Below are positions 8,044-15,495 of a stretch of 17,936 nucleotides of DNA, one piece after another (positions within the stretch are counted from its first letter, which is position 1; the number at the start of each line of letters is the position of its first letter). The notes beneath the pieces were generated by a model that was not told where the DNA came from, ran no database searches, and was given only the letters and a program-made list of their open reading frames with translations. The DNA is taken from the NCBI GenBank assembly GCA_003056145.1, contig LSNL01000004.1, forward strand, positions 1 to 17,936. Reading direction: 5' to 3'. This stretch comes from Parcubacteria group bacterium M10-OD1-1 (lineage in GTDB: Bacteria; Patescibacteria; Paceibacteria; Moranbacterales; UBA2206). The translations under genes and the position numbers were made by a program.

Positions 8044-8398
8044 TACAATAATAACGATTGGCCAATTTATATTTAACTAGTTTTAAAAAAAAATTAATAA
8101 AGACTGCAATTGTTTGGGTATATTTTTTTTGTAAAACATTGACGATATACGAAGTTTTTTGTATAGCAATAGTGAGATAGAAAAAGTGGAAGAAGTTTTC
8201 GATTTCTTATTAAGATTATAGCGAAAAATTCTTGAACTGCATACCTTGTTATGTGATGTTTCACTCCCCTTGTTTATCTTACCAAATATTTATCATATCC
8301 CAGATTAACGAGTTGTTTATATATTTTTCATATGTCATTTGGTATTTTTTGAAAATTATTTTAAATAAGTTGTATATGTGTGATGTTTTGCGTTTGAC
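8044..8398. other. Non-coding gap with element copy A
   Basis: No gene is supported between the GTG at 8043 and the promoter at 8399, apart from a possible upstream extension of the transporter frame to 8070. It holds copy A of the recurrent intergenic element (8168-8259); the stretch 8262-8398 is plain AT-rich sequence in which I see nothing. Confidence 0.6.
8168..8259 (+). repeat. Recurrent structured intergenic element, copy A
   Basis: Read on the plus strand, 8202-8258 aligns with copy B (10387-10444) over about 56 bases with roughly 79% identity and one 2-base gap: TTATTAANATTATAG, then AAAATTC, GAAC, TTGTTAT and ATGT. Upstream, AAGAA and TTCTT (about 8190-8208) can form the same inner stem that is AAGGA/TCCTT in copies B and F, a compensating change. 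No gene overlaps it. Confidence 0.65.
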
Positions 8399-8427
8399 TT
8401 GACATAAACGATAATAAATACTATCCT
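8399..8427 (+). promoter_or_regulatory. Sigma-70-type promoter for the 8515 gene
   Basis: Perfect TTGACA (8399-8404), a 17-base spacer, then TATCCT (8422-8427). It lies 87 bp before the ATG of the plus-strand gene. Confidence 0.65.
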
Positions 8428-8501
8428 GCAGTATCAATAGTTGATGAAATCGTTTTTTAACCCAAAGGCAGTTTCTCCACTATTGTGAGAAGTTGCTCTT
8501 T

Positions 8502-8510
8502 AAGGAGGTG
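8502..8510 (+). promoter_or_regulatory. Strong Shine-Dalgarno deciding the start at 8515
   Basis: AAGGAGGTG precedes ATG 8515 at good spacing. The longer frame from 8485 would place this site inside the coding region, so 8515 is preferred. Confidence 0.8.
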
Positions 8511-8514
8511 CAAA

Positions 8515-8712
8515 ATGTCAGACTTTATGCAAGTCGTGATAATGGCAGCAGTATTAGTATTAATTGCTACTATCACATCGGGTTTTTATTATGTCAGGTC
8601 TCTCAAACTGCTTGAAGCTTGTAGGTACGTGGACGCCTATAAGTCAAGAAATCGTGCCTTTATAGCATTATTATCAATACCCGTTGCTTATTTATTAGTT
8701 CTTCTTTTCTAA
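8515..8712 (+). CDS. Small two-helix membrane protein, unknown function
   Basis: A 65-residue protein starting MSDFMQVV. Helices at about 4-26 and 46-64 flank a short basic loop (RSLKLLEACRYVDAYKSRNR), so it is a hairpin-like inner-membrane protein. I recognise no family. It is a stand-alone unit with a promoter at 8399-8427, a strong Shine-Dalgarno and a hairpin terminator 29 bp past the stop. The AGGAGGTGC ribosome site is identical to that of the 4363 gene, and these two genes are unlike the weakly signalled minus-strand genes around them. A holin-like or toxin-like role is possible from size and topology only. Confidence 0.7.
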   Translation: MSDFMQVVIMAAVLVLIATITSGFYYVRSLKLLEACRYVDAYKSRNRAFIALLSIPVAYLLVLLF

Positions 8713-8741
8713 AAGGATGGTAGGTAAACAGTCTCAAACTC

Positions 8742-8782
8742 AAGGCGTTGACTGTACCAGTTAACGCCTTTTTTATTTATTT
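8742..8782 (+). terminator. Rho-independent terminator after the 8515 gene
   Basis: Arms 8742-8754 (AAGGCGTTGACTG) and 8758-8770 (CAGTTAACGCCTT) pair fully with one G-T wobble around a 3-base loop, followed by TTTTATTTATTT. The T tail exists only in the plus direction and overlaps the stop of the convergent peptidase gene. Confidence 0.9.
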
Positions 8783-9469
8783 AATTGTTTTGAAATTACT
8801 CCCAAATTCTTTTTCGTTAAAAACAGCCCATTCTCCCTCGCTGATTATTTCAATTTTATCATCAACAATCTTCAATGCAGATTCATCATCAAGCGCATAA
8901 ATTGTCCTATTTATTCCTTTAGTGACTTTTTCTATATCTTCTTTTGTCCTTCTTTTAAACCATTCTGAATTTAAATGTGGTATAAAATAGAAGTCAATGA
9001 AATCCAAACCCTTCGTTTCTTCAGTTTCCATTATATCTTCTTCATAAATAAGTTGAGATAACTTTAATGACAAGTCCGAACTAGCGACAATACTTCCGGC
9101 GCTTGCACCGACATAAACTTTGTCTTCCAGTAGCTCTGGCAATAGTTTTGTCAGTCCACTTTTGTTTAGCCACTTCATAAGGTGATAAGTATTTCCCCCT
9201 TCAAAAAACAAAACATCTGCTCTTTCAAAACTAGGTCTCCAGATTTTCTCATCAACGGCTGAAATATCGGTTATTTCAATTGATTTAAAATTCTGTTTTT
9301 TTAAATTTAACAAATCATTGATAAGCCAATCTTTATCCCCTGCCTCGACATTACTCGCGGTTGGCACAAAAACAACGGTGGTGTCCTCGGGAGGCTTGCC
9401 CACCAAATCAAATAAGGCGTTGGCTATTGAATCATTTGCAAGTCCGCCCGATGTTAAAAGTAGTTTCAT
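8777..9469 (-). CDS. Peptidase E-like serine peptidase (family S51)
   Basis: A 230-residue cytoplasmic enzyme of normal family length. Peptidase E cleaves Asp-X dipeptides; relatives in S51 include cyanophycinase. Visible motifs: SGG near the N-terminus (7-9), FFEGGNTYHL at 88-97, the nucleophile elbow GASAGS with Ser123, Asp132 shortly after, and FIPHLN with His165. This gives a Ser-His-Asp/Glu triad as in the family. The N-terminal LTSGGLAN loop and class I glutamine-amidotransferase-like fold pattern agree. It is convergent with the 8515 gene. The start ATG has no clear Shine-Dalgarno. Exact substrate preference cannot be read from sequence. Confidence 0.92.
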   Translation of the reverse strand: MKLLLTSGGLANDSIANALFDLVGKPPEDTTVVFVPTASNVEAGDKDWLINDLLNLKKQNFKSIEITDISAVDEKIWRPSFERADVLFFEGGNTYHLMKWLNKSGLTKLLPELLEDKVYVGASAGSIVASSDLSLKLSQLIYEEDIMETEETKGLDFIDFYFIPHLNSEWFKRRTKEDIEKVTKGINRTIYALDDESALKIVDDKIEIISEGEWAVFNEKEFGSNFKTIK

Positions 9470-9535
9470 TTTTTTTGGTTTATTAAATTAATTATTTAAC
9501 TTGATTGATTACCATTTAAACTTTTATTAAAATAC

Positions 9536-9646
9536 CATAAACATGGCGTAGATGAGAGCGAGCGAAATGGAGTGTGGTGAAAGTTTGCAAGTCGCGGATC
9601 AAGGAATTTTAGTCTTTCGAAGAAATAGAATAAAAGAGAGTTATAC
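9536..9646 (-). repeat. Possible degenerate intergenic element G (attC-like ends)
   Basis: On the minus strand GTATAAC overlaps the SGNH gene stop (9646-9640) and GTTTATG lies at 9542-9536, enclosing a sequence richer in G and C than its surroundings with TTTCGCTCGCTC. It has the arrangement of the other intergenic elements but aligns poorly with them. Confidence 0.3.
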
Positions 9647-10255
9647 TAACCTTACCAAATAATCTTTAATGTGATTAAAAATCTTCTCATGACCTTCACT
9701 GTTAGGATGCAATCCATCGGAGAGTTCAGTTTCATTAATCAAATTAAATAGGGGAATGAAATTAATTTGGTTCTCTTTGCATTTCCTTTCAATGATATTA
9801 TTGTAATTTTGAATATCTTTGTTTTCCCAAAATTCATTTTCTTTCAATGGTTGGGTTAAATTATCATTAACTTTCATTAGTCCTGTAAAAATTATTTTCT
9901 CCGAATGTTTTTTTGCAATATTAATTATTTTTTGTAGATTTTCTTCAAATTCTTTTTGAGGCACAAATACATTATTTCTTTCATTAATATACCTAGGATC
10001 ATTAGATCCGATGGAAAATAATAAGATATAATCTGCTGATTCAATTTTATCTATTTTATTAATATCTGCTTCTAAAAATTCTAAAACCCCTCTTGTGTCA
10101 TTTGACGAAACCGCAAGATTATATACTCCGACTCCTTTTTTAGAATAGTTTTGCAGAAAAAATGTTTTTAACCTTTCAACCCAACCACCTCGTTTAAGGT
10201 CGAAGGCGCCCCAAGCAATACTATCCCCAAATACTAAAATTTTAACCATATTCAT
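9641..10255 (-). CDS. SGNH/GDSL-type esterase
   Basis: A 204-residue hydrolase with the SGNH blocks in order: block I FGDS with Ser12, a likely block II at about 47-55 (LAVSSND), block III GSND with Asn85, and block V DGLHPN with Asp180 and His183. These give the Ser-Asp-His catalytic set and the oxyanion Asn. Members cleave ester bonds of lipids, acylated sugars or peptidoglycan; the substrate here is unknown. No signal peptide is seen (the N-terminus starts directly with the first strand VKILVFGDS), so it is probably cytoplasmic. A second ATG six bases in (10249) would give MVKIL and is equally plausible. It is a single gene, 171 bp from the peptidase gene. Confidence 0.92.
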   Translation of the reverse strand: MNMVKILVFGDSIAWGAFDLKRGGWVERLKTFFLQNYSKKGVGVYNLAVSSNDTRGVLEFLEADINKIDKIESADYILLFSIGSNDPRYINERNNVFVPQKEFEENLQKIINIAKKHSEKIIFTGLMKVNDNLTQPLKENEFWENKDIQNYNNIIERKCKENQINFIPLFNLINETELSDGLHPNSEGHEKIFNHIKDYLVRLV

Positions 10256-10344
10256 TCAATTTAATTGTTTCTTTATATATTTAGCTCTTTTCTAAATTGA
10301 AACTAATATTGGGGATTATGAAGTTTTTGATTTATCCTCTTAAT

Positions 10345-10448
10345 TTTCATATTCAATCAAAAACTTAGGAAAAGGACTTTTTTCAATCCTTATTAATATT
10401 ATAGAGGAAAATTCCCGAACCGTATATACTTTGTTATCGAATGTAAAA
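10345..10448 (+). repeat. Recurrent structured intergenic element, copy B (most complete)
   Basis: Plus-strand reading: AAAACTTAGG (10360-10369), AAGGA...TCCTT stem, CCTTATTAATATTAT (10388-10402), AAAATTC, CGAAC, TTTGTTATC and GAATGTAAAA ending at 10448. About 38 of 43 bases match copy F across the left half, and the right half matches copies A and D. It lies between the SGNH start and the PQ-loop stop, 31 bp past that stop on the minus strand. Confidence 0.75.
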
Positions 10449-10479
10449 ATATTTTTTTAACGACTTTTTAATCTAATAC

Positions 10480-10731
10480 TTAAAATAAAATTACAACATT
10501 AGCAAGAAACATCATTCCTGATACAAATCTGAAAAACCAGTCTGGTAATATAAGTAAGCTGTATAAAAAACCAATTCCTGTGGTTATTGTCCAAAGTATA
10601 TATGATTGAATATTGGCACTGGGTTTTTTGAGAAACCACAAATCTTTTATTGTTGGCCAATAAGCAATTGTATCTATTATACCTGTCGCCCCATAGCTGA
10701 TAATTAGAATTTTTAGCAAGGTTTCTTCCAT
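10480..10731 (-). CDS. SemiSWEET-like PQ-loop membrane protein
   Basis: An 83-residue protein with three helices at about 7-28, 42-62 and 66-82, the size and topology of SemiSWEET half-transporters, which dimerise to carry small sugars or similar solutes. The first helix ends in the PQ-loop-like segment AYWPTIKDLWFLKKPSA, the counterpart of FFPYIRDIFLRKTKP in the larger protein at 3538-4134. It is a one-gene unit flanked on both sides by copies of the recurrent intergenic element. Substrate unknown. The last residues end abruptly (VVILF), so slight truncation is possible. Confidence 0.8.
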   Translation of the reverse strand: MEETLLKILIISYGATGIIDTIAYWPTIKDLWFLKKPSANIQSYILWTITTGIGFLYSLLILPDWFFRFVSGMMFLANVVILF

Positions 10732-10763
10732 ATTATAGTTGGTAGTTAAAAAATAATTATTTC

Positions 10764-10844
10764 ATTTAACGCTAGGATATAAAGAATGATTGTAGGCAAT
10801 TCAGGAAAATTCAGCAAGAATTTCTCTCATAATACTTGTTATGC
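10764..10844 (-). repeat. attC-like site between the hydrolase and the PQ-loop gene (element C)
   Basis: On the minus strand GCATAAC (10844-10838) and GTTAAAT (10770-10764) face each other 81 bp end to end. The second fits the integron R' consensus GTTRRRY exactly; the first keeps the AAC of R'' (RYYYAAC) but has A instead of Y at position 3. It starts 64 bp after the hydrolase stop and ends 32 bp before the PQ-loop gene start, as a cassette attC would. Internal arm pairing is only partial. Confidence 0.4.
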
Positions 10845-10907
10845 ATTTTTCTTGCAAGAAAAAATCGCAGAGTGAAATAAGTTACAGTATGACAAAATAC
10901 AGTAATA

Positions 10908-11465
10908 TCAGAGGAGTAGCTTAATATCATTAAATAGTTCTTCAAATTCTAAATATCCTGCTTTCTCATTAAAATGTCCAGCATTTTTAATAATTTTTGG
11001 TTTTATGTTAAGTTTATTTGCTAATTCATTAGCACACCCTATCGGAACATAAGGATCATTATTTGAATGATAAATAAAAAATTGTTTACAATTTTGTTTT
11101 ATCTTTTGCCAATCAAAGATTTTATCAACAAAAGTTTTATTGATAGAATCAAATGTTTCATTTCCTAATAATTTTAAAAATCCAGAAATAAAAAATGAAC
11201 CTTTAATTACTACATCAATTCGTTCCAATACACTTAGTAAAAATGCAGAGGCTAAGCTATGACCTACAAAAATTGTGTTTTCATCAATTTGATTTTCATA
11301 TTCAGCAAAAATTTTATTCCAATTTTCAAGTGATTGGTTTTCAGGAGTTGGAAAAGTAGGAATAATTACTTTACAATTTAATTCTTCTAATCTTTGTTTT
11401 AACCATGGAAACCAATTTTCTTCTGGATTTCCAAAAGCACCATGGATAAGGAAAATTTTTATCAT
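10908..11465 (-). CDS. RBBP9/YdeN-like serine hydrolase (alpha/beta fold)
   Basis: A 185-residue alpha/beta hydrolase of the small RBBP9/YdeN type. The N-terminal strand and HGAFGNP loop (8-14) form the oxyanion region, GHSLAS carries nucleophile Ser70, Asp137 lies in NNDPYVP, and His164 in NAGHFN, so the triad is complete. The order and the Asp-Pro-x-Val-Pro spacing match RBBP9-like enzymes, which are esterases or serine aminopeptidases with poorly known natural substrates. No signal peptide is seen, so it is cytoplasmic. It is a single-gene unit with intergenic elements on both sides. Genes of this class are common cassette cargo. Confidence 0.92.
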   Translation of the reverse strand: MIKIFLIHGAFGNPEENWFPWLKQRLEELNCKVIIPTFPTPENQSLENWNKIFAEYENQIDENTIFVGHSLASAFLLSVLERIDVVIKGSFFISGFLKLLGNETFDSINKTFVDKIFDWQKIKQNCKQFFIYHSNNDPYVPIGCANELANKLNIKPKIIKNAGHFNEKAGYLEFEELFNDIKLLL

Positions 11466-11578
11466 AATAATATTAGAGAAAGTAAGATTTTATAGAATTT
11501 GTGATTGAGCTATTATCTGAGTAATATTGCGTATAATATTTAAGTCCATAAGAAGTTTCGCCAACTTTCTTTTTAATT

Positions 11579-11687
11579 GCAACATAAAAGACGGCAAAAT
11601 TCAGACGGAAGAAAAAGTAACTCCTTAATTTTTACAAATTTTCTTTTTCCCAAACCTCATATAATTTGTTATCTAATGTAAATTTTA
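11579..11687 (+). repeat. Recurrent structured intergenic element, copy D
   Basis: AAAATTCAG (11596-11604) is followed after exactly 15 bases by ACTCCTT (11620-11626), the same spacing as copy F. The right end TTTGTTATCTAATGTAAA matches copy B at 17 of 18 positions. It lies between the RBBP9-like start and the MazG stop, ending 13 bp from that stop. Confidence 0.7.
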
Positions 11688-11699
11688 GCCGTCCCCTAA

Positions 11700-12035
11700 T
11701 TACTCCCAAACTCTCTTTTTGTTAATTTCTTCTTTATCACGAAAAGCTTTTTCTAAATCAACTTTAAAATAATTACAAATATCTAGGAGATACATAAATA
11801 CGTCCGCAATTTCCAACTCAAGATTTGGTTTGCGCGAATTATTGTCTGTTTTTAATCCAGCACATTTACGAGCAGCTTTCGCCATCTCACCAATTTCTTC
11901 GCTTAGAAGCATAAAAATTTCTGATATGCTTTCTTCTTGAAAACCACGTTCCTTAACTAAATCGCGAACATATTGTTGAAATTCTCGTAATGTTGGTTGC
12001 TCTTTTAGGAAAAGATTGCTTTGTTTTTTATCCAT
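11700..12035 (-). CDS. MazG-like nucleotide pyrophosphohydrolase
   Basis: A 111-residue, all-helical enzyme of the MazG/dUTPase-alpha group, single-domain form. The first metal motif is SEEIGEMAKAARK (about 45-57) and the second is ELEIADVFMYLLDI (about 73-86), giving the E-E-x-x-E plus E-x-x-D set that binds Mg. Such enzymes hydrolyse (d)NTPs to NMP and PPi and clear unusual or excess nucleotides. A broken second copy lies at 7388-7588. The start ATG at 12035 gives a hydrophilic leader (MDKKQSNLF) before the core helix. It is a single-gene unit. Confidence 0.9.
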   Translation of the reverse strand: MDKKQSNLFLKEQPTLREFQQYVRDLVKERGFQEESISEIFMLLSEEIGEMAKAARKCAGLKTDNNSRKPNLELEIADVFMYLLDICNYFKVDLEKAFRDKEEINKKRVWE

Positions 12036-12403
12036 AGACTAAAATTTATTTTGTATAATATAATAACTGGCTTTAACTAATTTACTTCTCCTTACTTTAG
12101 TATATCACCAAATAATTAGCCGTCTAGTTTATATTTATGTTTTGTCTAAAACCGCAGTGAAGCGAAGGTTTTTGAGTATGCGAAATCAGCTTTTCAGATT
12201 TACTAATTATTCTTTAAATTAACTAATCATTATTTTAGCTCATTTTTGTTGAAATTATCACTGAATAGAGAAAAATAAATTTAGAGAAAATGCACACCGA
12301 AATTTTTTCCTCACAATCCTCGTTATGTCTCCCGAACAAAATTCAGTGAAGTGAGAATGTAACGTGACCGAAACATAGTGGAAAAGTTTCAAATTTGCCG
12401 TGG
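12036..12403. other. Non-coding gap with weak intergenic elements
   Basis: No gene is supported. It contains a weakly conserved element at 12299-12365 and, near 12140-12180, GCAGTGAAGCGAAGG, similar in kind to GAATGAAGTGAAG-like sequence in copy F and to GAGCGAGCGAAATGG near 9560. Confidence 0.5.
12299..12365 (-). repeat. Possible degenerate intergenic element E
   Basis: Minus-strand ACATAACGAGG (about 12328-12317) lies 76 bp past the MBL gene stop and is flanked by AAAATTCAGTGAAGTGA (plus strand, 12338-12354), which resembles the left end of copy F. The parts seem rearranged compared with the other copies. Confidence 0.35.
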
Positions 12404-12991
12404 TTATTTATCCACCTTAAACATCTTTCCATGACCTGGAATTATATAATCAGCAATTTTTAAAAGTTTTTGCCTGCTTTCAACTAATTGTCTCATATCC
12501 ATATCTATTGCTTGACTATGATCCTTTTGATTTATATCTATAATTTGATCCTCCTTATCAAGCCACCAAATTACATCACCTGCAACCGCAACTTTACCAT
12601 CAGTAGTATCCACAATAAGAGAAAGATGTTCTGATACATGCCCAGGAGTATCTATTATTTCAATATCTTTCCCTAATATATTTTTGTCATATTCCAATAT
12701 AATGTCTTTATCGTAAATTAAATGGTCATCAAAAGTTACGTATTTTGCTTTTTCAAAAAGACAAGTAAGCAAAACATGATCTGGATGACGATGAGATAAA
12801 AAAACATAATCAATATCATCCGTTGTTAAACCTTCTCTACTTAAAGCATTTAATAATAGCTCACGATTACAGCCAGGATCTGTTATGATTTTTTTATCAT
12901 TAGTTGTAATTAAGCATGCGGTTGAACTAGCTTTCCAACCATTATCAAATTGCTTAGCATATCCTTCAATTAAAACTTTTATTTTAGCCAT
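12404..12991 (-). CDS. Metallo-beta-lactamase-fold hydrolase
   Basis: A 195-residue MBL-fold enzyme. Metal ligands are visible in order: SHRHPDH at 66-72 (His67, His69, Asp71, His72), TPGH with His118, Asp139 in AGDVIWW, and PGHG with His187. A di-zinc or di-iron site should form. The lack of extra domains and short length resemble MBLAC1/glyoxalase-II-like and general MBL hydrolases; thioesters, nucleic acids or lactones are all possible substrates. No signal peptide is seen, so it is cytoplasmic. It follows the CopB gene on the same strand with a 182-bp gap, so it probably has its own promoter. Confidence 0.9.
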   Translation of the reverse strand: MAKIKVLIEGYAKQFDNGWKASSTACLITTNDKKIITDPGCNRELLLNALSREGLTTDDIDYVFLSHRHPDHVLLTCLFEKAKYVTFDDHLIYDKDIILEYDKNILGKDIEIIDTPGHVSEHLSLIVDTTDGKVAVAGDVIWWLDKEDQIIDINQKDHSQAIDMDMRQLVESRQKLLKIADYIIPGHGKMFKVDK

Positions 12992-13173
12992 AATATTAAA
13001 AAATTTTAAAAAAATATAATTTTTTGCATTAGATAAATTTAGAATTGAGTATAATATTAAGAATATCTGAGGTTTTTATTTCTTTTTGTTATCATATCAT
13101 AAACAAGAGATAAATAAAAAATTTGAATAGAGTAAAAAAGAAAAATTAAATAATCTATTCTATATTAAAACTC

Positions 13174-15255
13174 TTACTTTTTTACATTTAACATTCTTGC
13201 ATTAATTGCAACAATAACCGTGCTTAATGACATTAGTGCAGCACCAATAGCAGGAGAAATTAAAATCCCATAACCAATCAAAACACCAGCGGCTAAAGGT
13301 ATTGCGAAAGCATTGTAGCCAGTCGCCCAAAATAAATTTTGCACCATTTTTTTGTAAGTTGCTTTACCAAAAAGAATTAGTGAAACAACATCTTTAGGAT
13401 TACTGTTTACCAAAATTATATCTGCAGTCTCAGCAGCCACATCTGTTCCAGAGCCAATTGCTATCCCTATATCAGCTAACGCCAATGCGGGAGCATCATT
13501 AATGCCGTCACCAGTCATAGCTACAAATTCACCTTTGTTTTGAAGCTCCCGAATTTTTTCTTGTTTTTCGTGTGGTAATACTTCAGCAAAAAATCCATCA
13601 AGTTGTAATTTTTTTGAAACACTTTCAGCAATTTTTTTGTTATCTCCTGTGAGCATAAAACATTTTATACCTTGATCCTTTAACTTACTTATTGCCTCAA
13701 AAGATTCTTTTCTAATTTGATCTTCAAGTGTGATAAGTCCAACGAGTTGTTGATCTACTACTACGAAAACAAGTGTAGCTATATCACTTATATTAATATC
13801 TCTAGGTAACTTTAATTTTCTTTTTGTAAGTGCACTTTTGCTTATTAGTTGAATTCCTTTGTTATCTATTGTTCCTTCAATACCTTCTCCTTTTAAAACT
13901 TTAACATTAGAAACATTCATTAATTTTAGTCCCGAAGTTTTGGCTTTTTGAATAATTCCCCTTGCAATTGGATGTTCAGAACTTTTTTCAAGAGATGCCG
14001 TAAATTGTAAAATTTGTTTTTTATCAAATTTCTTATCAAATATTACAATTGAGCTAACACCAAAATTACCTTCCGTTAATGTGCCTGTTTTATCAAAAAC
14101 TACTGTCGTTATTTTTCTAGCATTTTCAAACGCAGTTCTATTCCTTATTAGAAGACCCCTTTTAGCGGATTTTGAAGTTGAAACCGCGTTCACTAAAGGT
14201 ATGGCTAGTCCTAATGCATGAGGACAGGCTATAACCATAACTGTTGCTAGTCTTTCAATCGCAAAAGCTAAATCAGGACCATAAATAAACCAATATGTAA
14301 ATGTTCCAGCTCCAGCTATTATTGCGATAACAGTCAGCCATCTAGCAGCAATATCAGCAAATTTTTCAGTCTTAGATTTTGTTTTTTGAGCTTGCTCTAC
14401 TAAATCAATAACTTTTGCAAGATAAGAATCCCCACCAATTCCAGTAACTTTGATTTCTAATATTTCATCACCATTTATTGAGCCACCAATAACATTGTGT
14501 CCGATCTCTTTTTTAACAGGCTTGGATTCCCCTGTTAACATAGACTCATCAATGTAACTTGTCCCTTTTATTATTATCCCATCAGCAGGAATTTTTTCTC
14601 CTACTTTAACAAGCACATTATCGTCTTTTTTTAAATCAGCTATTTTCACTTCCACAACATCATTTTTTTTGATGAGGTGAGCACTATCTGGCATAAGTTC
14701 CGCAAGTTTCTCAAGTGCTTTGGAAGCACCGAGCACTGATTTCATTTCAATCCAGTGTCCAAGGAGCATAACATCAATTAACGTAGCTAGTTCCCAGAAG
14801 AAAAATTTACCTTTTAGACCAAAAATAACCGCAGTACTATAAAAATAGGCGACTGAAATTGCTAAAGCAATTAGAGTCATCATACCAGGACGTTTTTGCT
14901 TTAATTCGCTATAGATACCTTTTAAAAAAGGTAAACCGCCCCAAAAGAATATAAAACTTGATAGTATAAACAAGAAATATTTATCACCTACAAAAGTAAA
15001 AGAAAAATTCAACAGATTTTGAATTAATGGAGATAAGACGAGTATTGGAATTGTAATTATTGCAGAGATTACAAATCTTCTCTTAAAATCCTCCATCATC
15101 ATTTTATGATGATTGTGATGATTATGTTTTTCTTCATGTTTCTCGCTATAATTACGCTTTGTTTTAATTTCAAAAAGTACTGCACCATCCATACTGCATT
15201 TTCCTGGTTTATCATATTCCATTCCACATTTTGGACACTTATATTTTTTCATCAT
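13174..15255 (-). CDS. copB: CopB-type copper/silver P1B-ATPase
   Basis: A 693-residue heavy-metal pump. The N-terminus has a heavy-metal-binding zinc-ribbon-like segment (CPKCGMEY, then KCSMDG; Cys7, Cys10, Cys20) and a His-rich linker HEEKHNHHNHHK at 40-51. Then come the P1B core parts: actuator TGES at 241-244, membrane motif CPH at 344-346, phosphorylated Asp388 in DKTGT, HP at 428-429, TGDN at 536-539, GDGINDAP at 582-589, and the last helices with YN at 647-648 and MSLST at 675-679. CPH, not CPC, marks the P1B-3/CopB group, which exports Cu or Ag. It is complete and at normal length. No copper regulator or chaperone is next to it. Confidence 0.95.
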   Translation of the reverse strand: MMKKYKCPKCGMEYDKPGKCSMDGAVLFEIKTKRNYSEKHEEKHNHHNHHKMMMEDFKRRFVISAIITIPILVLSPLIQNLLNFSFTFVGDKYFLFILSSFIFFWGGLPFLKGIYSELKQKRPGMMTLIALAISVAYFYSTAVIFGLKGKFFFWELATLIDVMLLGHWIEMKSVLGASKALEKLAELMPDSAHLIKKNDVVEVKIADLKKDDNVLVKVGEKIPADGIIIKGTSYIDESMLTGESKPVKKEIGHNVIGGSINGDEILEIKVTGIGGDSYLAKVIDLVEQAQKTKSKTEKFADIAARWLTVIAIIAGAGTFTYWFIYGPDLAFAIERLATVMVIACPHALGLAIPLVNAVSTSKSAKRGLLIRNRTAFENARKITTVVFDKTGTLTEGNFGVSSIVIFDKKFDKKQILQFTASLEKSSEHPIARGIIQKAKTSGLKLMNVSNVKVLKGEGIEGTIDNKGIQLISKSALTKRKLKLPRDINISDIATLVFVVVDQQLVGLITLEDQIRKESFEAISKLKDQGIKCFMLTGDNKKIAESVSKKLQLDGFFAEVLPHEKQEKIRELQNKGEFVAMTGDGINDAPALALADIGIAIGSGTDVAAETADIILVNSNPKDVVSLILFGKATYKKMVQNLFWATGYNAFAIPLAAGVLIGYGILISPAIGAALMSLSTVIVAINARMLNVKK

Positions 15256-15420
15256 ATATCTCTTAGCTAATAATTATTGTAATAATTTTATTCCGTGATG
15301 ATTTTTTTAAGTCTAAATATACTTTTCTTCCTTTTTTGTTATTCCTGCTCCATCTATTAGCACAGATTGATTTTTTAAAAGCAACTCTTTGATTAACTCT
15401 TTTCTTTTATAAATTGTTTT

Positions 15421-15490
15421 CGTAATGAAGTGAAGAAAAAATTCAGGTAAAGGAATTTTTTACTCCTTATTAATATTATGTAATGTAAAA
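15421..15490 (+). repeat. Recurrent structured intergenic element, copy F (internal deletion)
   Basis: CGTAATGAAGTGAAG, AAAATTCAGG (15438-15447), AAAGGA, TTTTTT and ACTCCTTATTAATATTAT (to 15479) match copy B almost base for base, then about 36 bases present in B (its right arm with TTTGTTATC) are missing and the shared end AATGTAAAA follows directly (15482-15490). It lies 5 bp from the Nudix gene stop. Confidence 0.7.
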
Positions 15491-15495
15491 TCTTC

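Noticed and set aside
8485..8514. Upstream start giving ten extra residues (MRSCSLRRCK)
   Set aside because: The strong Shine-Dalgarno lies inside this stretch and directs the start at 8515.
13086..13092. TTGTTAT 81 bp past the CopB stop as another element copy
   Set aside because: Only the 7-base core matches; in DNA this AT-rich several such 7-mers are expected by chance.
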